Source: Promethearchaeota archaeon
Lineage (GTDB): Archaea; Asgardarchaeota; Lokiarchaeia; Sigyniarchaeales; SOKP01
DNA length: 5,505 nucleotides
Direction of reading: 5' to 3'
NCBI GenBank assembly: GCA_030606095.1
Contig: JAUWHC010000212.1
Span: 1-5,505 of the forward strand
Below are positions 1-5,369 of the stretch, piece by piece (the stretch's first letter is position 1; every line of letters begins with the position of its first letter). The translations under genes and the position numbers were made by a program. The notes under the pieces were generated by a model, which had not been told where the DNA came from, ran no database searches, and worked only from the letters and a program-made list of their open reading frames with translations.

Positions 1-125
1 ACTTCCTTATACCATTCCAAATACGCTCCTTTATTTTCACCCTCTTCTCCGAATGCTCTAAGAGAGTAAAAAGAAATAGCTTCCCCATCTAAACCCAATA
101 AGAGAATTTTAAAGATGTAACGCAT
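1..125 (-). CDS. Ras-like small GTPase-fold protein with degenerate P-loop (N-terminal fragment)
   Basis: An open frame on the minus strand starts with ATG at 125-123 and runs off the left edge after 41 codons. It begins MRYIFKILLLG, the hydrophobic first beta strand leading into the G1 loop typical of Ras/Rab/Arf-type GTPases, especially those numerous in Lokiarchaeia. Where the family has GxxxxGK[S/T], this protein reads GLDGEAIS (residues 11-18): the first Gly and the Ser are kept, but Gly-Lys is replaced by Ala-Ile. The lysine that contacts the nucleotide phosphates is therefore absent, and normal GTP binding is doubtful. The fragment continues with a Gly/Glu-rich stretch (FGEEGENKG, 25-33) and YLEWYKE. 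It is transcribed away from the rest of the window. The G3 and G4 motifs lie outside the window, so the family call rests on the N-terminus only. A different alpha/beta fold is possible. Confidence 0.6.
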   Translation of the reverse strand, partial: MRYIFKILLLGLDGEAISFYSLRAFGEEGENKGAYLEWYKE

Positions 126-163
126 GGGATTAATCTAAAGATGTTATTTTATAATTAAAAACT

Positions 164-178
164 AATATAATTATAAAA
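164..178 (-). promoter_or_regulatory. Candidate TATA box for the leftward GTPase-like gene
   Basis: Read on the minus strand, this stretch is TTTTATAATTATATT. It resembles an archaeal TATA element and lies about 48 bases upstream of the ATG at 125. Transcription would start roughly 20-25 bases before the start codon. A second TATA-like run (TATAAAAT, about 146-153) would give a nearly leaderless message. Such strings are common in DNA this AT-rich, so the assignment is tentative. Confidence 0.3.
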
Positions 179-230
179 GTTTTTACTTATTATATTCTTA
201 CTTTTTTCGAATCAAACTTTTAAGACTATT

Positions 231-281
231 AAAATTATAAAAAAGTTAAAAAATTTTGAACTTTTTCTTTATTTAATATAG
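231..281 (+). promoter_or_regulatory. Candidate promoter region of the first paralogue
   Basis: Two TATA-like runs lie here: AAAATTATAAAAAAG (231-245) and TTTATTTAATATAG (268-281). With the usual spacing of about 25 bases, the second would start transcription near 300. That gives a leader of about 26 bases to the TTG at 327 and carries the GGGGA at 316-320. The first would start near 264. An 8-bp inverted repeat (240-247 against 259-266) sits between the boxes and could be an operator. The evidence is string resemblance only. Confidence 0.3.
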
Positions 282-315
282 TTTCAATTGAATAATTATA
301 CATTTTTTTTTACAT

Positions 316-320
316 GGGGA
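316..320 (+). promoter_or_regulatory. Ribosome binding site deciding the TTG start at 327
   Basis: GGGGA sits 6 bases before TTG 327. The paralogue downstream has GGAGA 7 bases before its ATG, and the bases in between are similarly T-rich. The other in-frame TTG, at 288, is preceded by AT-rich sequence with no purine-rich site. This placement supports 327 as the translation start. Confidence 0.5.
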
Positions 321-326
321 TTTTTC

Positions 327-983
327 TTGGATTATTTAGAACGGAATTATGGCATTGTGAAAGAGCGAATGATTTTTCAAATGGAAAATTCGCTCGCTTT
401 AGGAAGAAAGCTAATTGATAGTGAATTAGATACAGGATTTTTAAATTTTATAATACGACCTATCGTCAAAGCATTTTATGATTATTGGGCACAACACGAC
501 GCGAGAAAGGGTACATTAAAGCAAATAAATATTACATTAGAGGCTGGAAAGAAATTATTATTAAACGGTAATTCTGAAGAAAGTTTTAATAATATTATCG
601 AAGAAAATTTTCCTAAATTTCTAAAATTTGATCAAGTGACTTTTCAATGTCGAAAACATCATGAAAACTATGAGAAGTTAAAGAATAATTCAAAAGACAC
701 CTTTATCAATTATCTAAAGGAAGTTAAAACTTTTTTGGAAGTTAAAGAGGATATAAAAGATTATGGAGACCTTTGTAGAGCTGCATTTAAAACAAAAGAA
801 ATAGCAAGTAGTAATTTAATGAAGCAATTAGAACTTACTGAAAATGGAATTAAAATTATTGAAGACGATCCATCTATTCTTTCGTTACCAACTGGTAAGA
901 AGATAATTTGCAAAGCGCTGAGGAAAGGGTTTGAATTAACAAAGAATGAATTTATTGAAGCTATGGACGATACTTATATTTAA
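327..983 (+). CDS. Uncharacterised helical protein, tandem paralogue 1
   Basis: I do not recognise this family. The protein has 218 residues when read from TTG 327. It is predicted to be soluble and mainly alpha-helical, with no signal peptide or membrane segment. It aligns end to end with the next gene with only a one-residue gap, and I count about 110 identities (about half). The strongest shared block is residues 29-51, containing LIDSEL, GFLNF and PIVK. Other shared elements are W54, ARxGTLKQI (59-67), a QCxKxH motif (C108 and H112), FKTKE (154-158) and LRKGFE (198-203). The frame stays open to TTG 288, but the extra 13 residues (Asn/Phe-rich, from a T9 tract) have no counterpart in the paralogue. 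The paralogue's ATG aligns exactly with TTG 327, which is also preceded by GGGGA, so I chose 327. The function is unknown. The CxxxH motif could bind metal, but that is speculation. Confidence 0.85.
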   Translation: MDYLERNYGIVKERMIFQMENSLALGRKLIDSELDTGFLNFIIRPIVKAFYDYWAQHDARKGTLKQINITLEAGKKLLLNGNSEESFNNIIEENFPKFLKFDQVTFQCRKHHENYEKLKNNSKDTFINYLKEVKTFLEVKEDIKDYGDLCRAAFKTKEIASSNLMKQLELTENGIKIIEDDPSILSLPTGKKIICKALRKGFELTKNEFIEAMDDTYI

Positions 984-1020
984 TGATAATTAAAGTATTA
1001 ATTGATGATATATTTTAGAT

Positions 1021-1033
1021 TTTATATTTAAAA
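1021..1033 (+). promoter_or_regulatory. Candidate TATA box for the second paralogue
   Basis: TTTATATTTAAAA lies about 75 bases upstream of ATG 1102 in the 118-base gap between the paralogues. Initiation about 25 bases downstream would leave a leader of about 50 bases containing the GGAGA site. A second TATA-like run at 1068-1077 would start transcription at or beyond the ribosome binding site, so it is less likely. A separate promoter would let the two copies be expressed independently. The evidence is weak because the whole gap is AT-rich. Confidence 0.3.
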
Positions 1034-1089
1034 AAATATTAAAAATTTAATTAGGGTTAATAAGAAAATTATAAACTATTAACATCGTT

Positions 1090-1094
1090 GGAGA
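1090..1094 (+). promoter_or_regulatory. Shine-Dalgarno site of the second paralogue
   Basis: GGAGA lies 7 bases upstream of ATG 1102 and matches the archaeal GGAGGTGAT consensus in part. It is the clearest ribosome binding site in the window. It fixes the start of this gene and, by alignment, that of its paralogue. Confidence 0.6.
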
Positions 1095-1101
1095 TTTAAT
1101 C

Positions 1102-1776
1102 ATGAGTTATATCCAAAGGAATTATAATATTGTAGAACAAAAAATGATAGCACAAACTGACTTAAGTCTAGGTTATGGAAGAGATCTAATTGATTCAGAA
1201 TTAAACGTGGGATTTTTGAATTTTGTAATAAAACCTATTGTAAAATCTTTTTATCAGCATTGGAGCGATAATGAAGCCCGCGTAGGCACTTTGAAACAGA
1301 TACATATCGCGCTAGATTCTGCCAAATTACTTATAGAAAATGGAGGCATTTCCAAAGAAAAATTTGACGATGTTATTAATAGAAATTTTCCAATCTACTT
1401 AAAAAATGACCAGACAGATAAGCAGTGTAAAAAAAATCATAAACACTATAAAAAATTAAAAGAAATTACAAAACAATCATTTATTTCGCAAGTAGAGGAG
1501 TGTATATTATTTTTACAGGTTAAAGAAGAAGTAAAAGATTACAACGAATTATCGATAGCTACTTTTAAAACTAAAGAAGAAGCGCTTAAAGCTCTAATGC
1601 GTCAACTTAATTATAACGACGAGGGCATTGCAATCGTAGAGCAAGACGATTCTATTATAGATGTTCCTGCAGGAAGGAATATAATTGTAAGGGTACTTCG
1701 CAAGGGCTTCGAAATTACAAAAAAAAAATTAATTGAGGAACTAGATTTTATTTTTCATAAAAAATTGCCTAAATAA
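1102..1776 (+). CDS. Uncharacterised helical protein, tandem paralogue 2
   Basis: This 224-residue protein is about 50% identical to the product of the gene just upstream over its full length. The two are an old tandem duplication rather than a recent one. The family is not recognised. It has no membrane segment or signal peptide and looks cytosolic and alpha-helical. Conserved with the paralogue are RNYxIV (6-11), LIDSEL (29-34), GFLNF (37-41), PIVK (45-48), W54, ARxGTLKQI (59-67), C109 and H113 in QCKKNH, KDY (145-147), FKTKE (155-159) and LRKGFE (199-204). Copy-specific differences are concentrated in the middle (104-135) and at the C-terminus, where this copy ends in a short Lys-rich tail. 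The start is ATG with GGAGA 7 bases before it. The next gene begins 37 bases after the stop, so the two may share a transcript. Conservation of whole blocks in both copies indicates that both are functional. Confidence 0.88.
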   Translation: MSYIQRNYNIVEQKMIAQTDLSLGYGRDLIDSELNVGFLNFVIKPIVKSFYQHWSDNEARVGTLKQIHIALDSAKLLIENGGISKEKFDDVINRNFPIYLKNDQTDKQCKKNHKHYKKLKEITKQSFISQVEECILFLQVKEEVKDYNELSIATFKTKEEALKALMRQLNYNDEGIAIVEQDDSIIDVPAGRNIIVRVLRKGFEITKKKLIEELDFIFHKKLPK

Positions 1777-1813
1777 TTTATTTTTCCTTTATTAGTATTA
1801 AAGAGCGATTAGC

Positions 1814-2887
1814 ATGAGCGTTGACACCGCTAACAAGACGCCAAATCTTTGCTTAAGATCGATATTTATGAACATTCTCATAACAGTTTTTATTATTATG
1901 AGTTATATATATATCTCGGAAATTTTTGGTTCAATTTCCACACCTTTTATTGGAATTAATGAGTTTTCAATAATTTTTGGGTTTGTGTTATTAATCTATA
2001 CATTTTTTTCGATAATAGCGGGTCCAATTCAGGCGTTCATAGCGGGATTTTTAGGTGAACTCTTATACCAATTCGCCTTTTACAACAATATTTACTTAGA
2101 TTGGTGTCTTGTTGTGGCTATTTATGGTTTGATAGCTGGTTTATATAAATATAAACCGTTGAAATATCATAAAGGTATGTCTGTTTATTACACTTTTTTG
2201 TTATTGGTAATCGATTCTTTTCTTGTGATGTTTTTAATTATCGTATTCCAACTTTCATTTTATTCCAATCCTTTAGAATTTGAAAATATTTTTATCAACT
2301 TTGGTTTTAAATTTTTCTTGCAAACGCTTATTTCAACCATTTTTTTAATACCTATTCTTTTAATTATCTACGACAAAATTTTAGCTTCAAAGGAGCGCCA
2401 TCTATATTATTTACTCTTAACACATCACCCAGTTGAAGCTAGTGACCATACGTTTTATTTTCAGTTTGGAAGGACAAAAATATATTTTTGTACAAGATGC
2501 TCAGGAATGATAATAGGAATGATTATGTCAATTTTTTTTACACATTTAACTGAATTGATAATTAACGCTCAATTTAACGCTGAAATAGCTTTACTTATAA
2601 TAATCATCTTTCCAATACCGGGATTGATAGATTGGGGTACTCAGAAGCTCTTATTTAGGAAAAGCACTACGGAATCGAGGTTGATTACGGGGTTTATTAT
2701 CGGAGTTGCGCTTCATTTTATATCGTTTACAAAAGCCTATTATTTCTTTACGCTAATTTTAATCTCGATTTATTTTGGTATCCTTTTCCTCTTAATTTTT
2801 TTCGGTCAGAGAAAGCTATTAAGAGAAATAAAAAAAGAATTAAACCCATTAACACCTGAAGACCTCGATAATGATCAGGATAAATGA
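1814..2887 (+). CDS. Polytopic membrane protein with C-terminal DUF2085 domain
   Basis: The product has 357 residues and about ten hydrophobic segments. The N-terminal half has about six (roughly 15-36, 50-68, 70-90, 96-112, 124-147 and 162-187). It includes GPIQAFIAGFLGELLYQ (70-86), which loosely resembles the membrane part of ECF-transporter substrate-binding subunits; that resemblance is an inference. The C-terminal half, from about 195, fits DUF2085, an uncharacterised archaeal and bacterial membrane family. It has a His pair (204-205, where the family usually has Cys-His), a CTRCSG motif (C226, C229) leading into a membrane helix, PGLIDWGTQ (269-277), and STTESRLITGFIIG (284-297), which corresponds to the family's R-[ST]-[TS]-N-x-x-R-x-x-[ST]-G pattern. 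The tail is short, charged and probably cytosolic. The Cys pair suggests metal or redox chemistry, but no function is established. An in-frame stop at 1799 and the absence of an earlier ATG favour this start, although the ribosome binding site is weak. The hydrolase gene follows after 27 bases. Confidence 0.85.
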   Translation: MSVDTANKTPNLCLRSIFMNILITVFIIMSYIYISEIFGSISTPFIGINEFSIIFGFVLLIYTFFSIIAGPIQAFIAGFLGELLYQFAFYNNIYLDWCLVVAIYGLIAGLYKYKPLKYHKGMSVYYTFLLLVIDSFLVMFLIIVFQLSFYSNPLEFENIFINFGFKFFLQTLISTIFLIPILLIIYDKILASKERHLYYLLLTHHPVEASDHTFYFQFGRTKIYFCTRCSGMIIGMIMSIFFTHLTELIINAQFNAEIALLIIIIFPIPGLIDWGTQKLLFRKSTTESRLITGFIIGVALHFISFTKAYYFFTLILISIYFGILFLLIFFGQRKLLREIKKELNPLTPEDLDNDQDK

Positions 2888-2914
2888 GAAAATTATATCT
2901 ACTAAATTACAATA

Positions 2915-3415
2915 ATGAAAAATATTATTTTCATACACGGTCTTGAAAGTTCGGGCAAGGGTTTTAAAGGAGTATATTTAAAAAAATTAATTCCAGAAAT
3001 TCTTACTCCTGATTTTATTGAGTTTGACCAAAAAAAATCAATTAACGACCTTCTTGAAAAGAGAATGGCTCAGTTAAAATCAATTTTAAAAGAAAAGGAC
3101 TCATGGATATTAATAGGGTCAAGTTTTGGAGGTCTAATGGGGGTATTATATACGCTTCAAAACCCTAAAAAAGTTAAAAAATTGATATTATTAGCGCCAT
3201 ATCTAGCGCCATCAGTATTGGACTTAGGAAAATATAATCCGGTGGATGTGCCTGTTATTGCTTATCACGGTAAAAATGACGATGTAGTACAACTTAAAAC
3301 GTCTCGCGAACAAGCTTACAAATTATTTACTAATATAGAATATAAATCAACCAGAGACGATCATATGCTTCATAAAACCGTAAAAGAATTAGATTGGATA
3401 TATTTAATTTCATAA
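2915..3415 (+). CDS. YqiA-like alpha/beta-hydrolase (probable esterase)
   Basis: This compact cytosolic alpha/beta-hydrolase has 166 residues, slightly shorter than YqiA/UPF0227 esterases (about 190). The first strand leads into FIHGLESSGKG (6-16), the oxyanion-hole HG plus the Ser/Gly loop typical of this group. The nucleophile elbow is GSSFGG (68-73), with S70 the likely catalytic serine. The acid is D122 (or D123) in HGKNDDVV (118-125), and the base is H150 in DDHML. The whole triad is therefore present, and the enzyme should be active on an ester or thioester. The substrate cannot be told from the sequence. There is almost no room for a lid domain between the nucleophile and the acid. The gene starts 27 bases after the DUF2085 gene with no obvious Shine-Dalgarno, which fits either translation within an operon or a nearly leaderless message from the TATA-like AAATTATAT just upstream. 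The fold and triad are clear; assignment to YqiA rather than another small hydrolase family is less certain. Confidence 0.88.
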   Translation: MKNIIFIHGLESSGKGFKGVYLKKLIPEILTPDFIEFDQKKSINDLLEKRMAQLKSILKEKDSWILIGSSFGGLMGVLYTLQNPKKVKKLILLAPYLAPSVLDLGKYNPVDVPVIAYHGKNDDVVQLKTSREQAYKLFTNIEYKSTRDDHMLHKTVKELDWIYLIS

Positions 3416-3494
3416 TTTTACAAAATTATTTAGAATAAGTGAAAGTTTCTAAATACTAAATAGGATTTTTTAAAAACTGGACTCCATTTTTTTT
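3413..3494 (+). terminator. Candidate transcription terminator region after the hydrolase
   Basis: A perfect 7-bp inverted repeat (TAATTTT/AAAATTA, 3413-3419 and 3422-3428) overlaps the stop codon, but with only two bases between the arms. About 60 bases on comes a run of eight T residues (3487-3494), with a six-T run before it at 3466-3471. Archaeal RNA polymerase usually terminates on T tracts rather than on hairpins. The T8 tract in a non-coding gap is therefore the stronger signal. Confidence 0.35.
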
Positions 3495-3557
3495 ATATTC
3501 ACATTCTTACTTCTATTAATTAACTATTTATTTTCCAATTATAATTAGGTATTAACA

Positions 3558-3625
3558 ATGTGGCTACACAGAGCGTTGGTCTGTTGCGATAATCGGAAGT
3601 TCTGCGCTGAATATACCACTTTTAC
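3558..3625. ncRNA. GC-rich island, candidate structured non-coding RNA
   Basis: The 310-base gap at 3416-3725 is very AT-rich except here, where 3559-3610 is about 52% GC by my count. In AT-rich archaea such islands often mark structured RNAs. Possible pairings on the plus strand are an outer GTGG/CCAC helix (3560-3563 with 3616-3619); a 5-bp stem ACAGA/TCTGT with a 7-base loop (3568-3572 with 3580-3584); and a bulged stem with GCG and CGG (3586-3588, 3594-3596) facing CTGCGC (3602-3607). I could not fit it to a tRNA, a C/D box RNA (CTGA at 3607-3610 but no convincing C box) or a known riboswitch. The island also contains a 35-codon ATG frame (3558-3665) with no ribosome binding site. Strand and ends are unknown. 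The rest of the gap shows only T tracts and TATA-like strings. Confidence 0.35.
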
Positions 3626-3681
3626 TACGTTAAAAAATGTTTATTTACTAACGATTGGAGATTAATTATTTTTCAAAAATT

Positions 3682-3719
3682 AATAAAATTAAATAAAACT
3701 ATTAAATATATAAGCGTGA
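3682..3719 (+). promoter_or_regulatory. Candidate promoter and weak ribosome binding site of the zinc-ribbon gene
   Basis: AATAAAATTAAATAAAAC (682-699 within the 3000s, that is 3682-3699) is TATA-like and placed to start transcription near 3715, giving a very short leader. A better-looking string, TTAAATATATAAG (3702-3714), would direct initiation at or past the ATG, making the message leaderless. GTGA (3716-3719), 6 bases before ATG 3726, matches part of the GGAGGTGAT consensus. Confidence 0.3.
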
Positions 3720-3725
3720 AGTTAA

Positions 3726-5342
3726 ATGGATAAAACGATATATGTCTGCCGTTCTTGTGGGTATGGTTTTCCAAAGGAGTTATCTGAACTTATAGAAAAT
3801 AAAGTACAGGTTTACTGCGAGATGTGTGGAACGCCTTTCGCTTTGGCGGGAATAAGGTTTAAACAAGCTTCTGTAAAAACACCAGGAAAAACGAGTCCTA
3901 CTTATCCCAAGTCTTCAATTAGGGACAAGAAAATATCTAAACTTGATAAAGCAATAAAAAGTTTGAATAAATTTGATTATGTTCCAATGGTTATCTTTTC
4001 AATAATAGTGTTAGTTTTCAATTTAATATTTATATCTGGTGATACTAATCTTTTAGTGGCTTCTTATTTAATTGTATTTAGTAGCGTGTTAATCATCATA
4101 TATGACTCAAAATTTATTTCCCCAAAAATTAAATCCGATAGTTATGACGACATTGCGCTAGATGCGATTTGTTATGGAATCTTAGGTTGTATTATTTATG
4201 GCACTGGTGCAATACTTCTAACCAAAGGGATATTGATTTTTATATATTCAATAAAAAACCATGAAAGCAATAATCATAAAGCGTATAATTTTGGTCTTAA
4301 ACTAAAAAATTCAATAAACAATTTTTCAGCAAAAGCAGGTTTCGTAATCGTATTACTTGTTCTATTTGGTATTTTCACTAAATCTATCCATATATATTTT
4401 ATTTCAGATACTTTAATTCTTTTAAACGATAACTCAGTTCCTTCAGGGCAATGGGGAACTTTACTAAATACCATCTCACTTACATTACTATTTTGTTTAA
4501 TACCGATTATTGTTTTAATTATTGATTTAAAGTTAAAGACTAAAATTCACGAGAAGCGGGAGTTTACAGGTCGTGATGCGCTTCGAACATTCATTTTAGG
4601 AGCAATAGGCACAACTTTCTTGAATATAGGGATCTTTATTTTGTTAAAATCTATTTTACTATTTTTGCTTTTTGTAGGAAAACCAATCGATTTAATGGAA
4701 AAACCTAGATTAAAAGAAAAAGAAAGTGAAATTGTTCCAGTTCAAAAAGGAGTTACTAAAGAGTCAATAGAAGCAATTGTTAAAAAAGAAGATATACAAT
4801 GGGTAGAACCAGATGATATACCCACAGAACCGAAATCTCAGGCAATTAGTGCTAAAAAAGAGCTTCCGTCAGAAGAAGAGGAAGAAGTTAAAGTTATTGA
4901 GGAGGAAAAAGAAAAAGTTGAAGAACAACCTCCAAAATTAAAAGAAATAAAAAAGAAAGAGAAAGAAATTGAATTAAGACTCCACGAGTCGCTTTTACCG
5001 GTTAAAAACGAGAAGGATAGGAAGGTAGTAAAGGAATACTTTTCAAAAATATTTAACATCATCTCTAAAGATTTGAGAAAACAGATATCAGAACTTGAAA
5101 TACCTAAAAAACAACGAAAAGAAATATTAAAAGAATTAGCTTTCTTGGCTGAGGAGGAACAACTGAAGTATATCGGAGCGTTGAGAAATTTATACGAGAC
5201 CATTCCAGAAAAATTGATCGAGAGAATACGCAAACTTCAAAACGTTAAACCAGAGTATTACGATAAAATAGTGGAAGAGCTGAAATATTTGGATAGCGAG
5301 GAACAAATAGAATTTATAATATTTTTAGAGAAAAACGCCTAA
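3726..5342 (+). CDS. Zinc-ribbon, multi-pass membrane protein with charged linker and C-terminal helical repeats
   Basis: The product has 538 residues and no family I can name. Domains in order: a zinc ribbon (C8 and C11 in CRSC; C31 and C34 in CEMCG); a basic Pro/Ser/Lys-rich linker (46-80); a membrane region of about six hydrophobic stretches (86-104, 108-126, 146-175, 204-222, 246-268, 286-316); a highly charged segment (about 327-430) with a Glu run at 383-387 and Lys/Glu alternation at 404-418, probably extended or coiled-coil; and a C-terminal alpha-helical region (430-538) with two related repeats (about 464-489 and 511-536). The long tail is probably cytosolic. The soluble ends suggest a scaffold or regulatory role at the membrane, but that is an inference. 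The start is firm, since an in-frame TAA directly precedes the ATG. The gene ends in three consecutive in-frame TAA codons. The next gene starts 27 bases later, so the pair may be co-transcribed. Confidence 0.88.
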   Translation: MDKTIYVCRSCGYGFPKELSELIENKVQVYCEMCGTPFALAGIRFKQASVKTPGKTSPTYPKSSIRDKKISKLDKAIKSLNKFDYVPMVIFSIIVLVFNLIFISGDTNLLVASYLIVFSSVLIIIYDSKFISPKIKSDSYDDIALDAICYGILGCIIYGTGAILLTKGILIFIYSIKNHESNNHKAYNFGLKLKNSINNFSAKAGFVIVLLVLFGIFTKSIHIYFISDTLILLNDNSVPSGQWGTLLNTISLTLLFCLIPIIVLIIDLKLKTKIHEKREFTGRDALRTFILGAIGTTFLNIGIFILLKSILLFLLFVGKPIDLMEKPRLKEKESEIVPVQKGVTKESIEAIVKKEDIQWVEPDDIPTEPKSQAISAKKELPSEEEEEVKVIEEEKEKVEEQPPKLKEIKKKEKEIELRLHESLLPVKNEKDRKVVKEYFSKIFNIISKDLRKQISELEIPKKQRKEILKELAFLAEEEQLKYIGALRNLYETIPEKLIERIRKLQNVKPEYYDKIVEELKYLDSEEQIEFIIFLEKNA

Positions 5343-5369
5343 TAATAAAAAAAAAGACTTTCTTAAAAA

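Noticed and set aside
110..144. Direct repeat TAAAGATGT (110-118 and 136-144) around the leftward start codon
   Set aside because: It is a nine-base AT-rich repeat, and one copy is explained by codons of the GTPase-like gene. There is no further structure.
126..326. Small genes in the divergent intergenic region
   Set aside because: Neither strand has a frame with a plausible start and ribosome binding site. The region is explained as promoters and leader sequence.
3558..3625. tRNA gene
   Set aside because: A 5-bp stem with a 7-base loop (3568-3584) resembles an anticodon arm, but the loop GCGTTGG lacks U33, there is no TTCRA-type T-loop, and the D-arm and acceptor stem cannot be placed.
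3558..3665. 35-codon plus-strand frame starting MWLHRALVCC
   Set aside because: It overlaps the GC-rich island, has no ribosome binding site, and its composition (Trp, Cys, Thr) is unlike the Lys/Ile-rich neighbours. The Cys-rich part (C9, C10, C16) was considered as a metal site, but the spacing fits no known motif.
4274..4474. 66-codon minus-strand open frame
   Set aside because: It lies wholly inside the zinc-ribbon membrane gene on the opposite strand and has no ribosome binding site or recognisable domain. It is a shadow frame.
4838..5233. 131-codon minus-strand open frame rich in Ser and Phe
   Set aside because: It is antisense to the Glu/Lys-rich linker. The Ser/Phe bias is what reverse-reading GAA/AAA codons produces, so it is not an independent gene.
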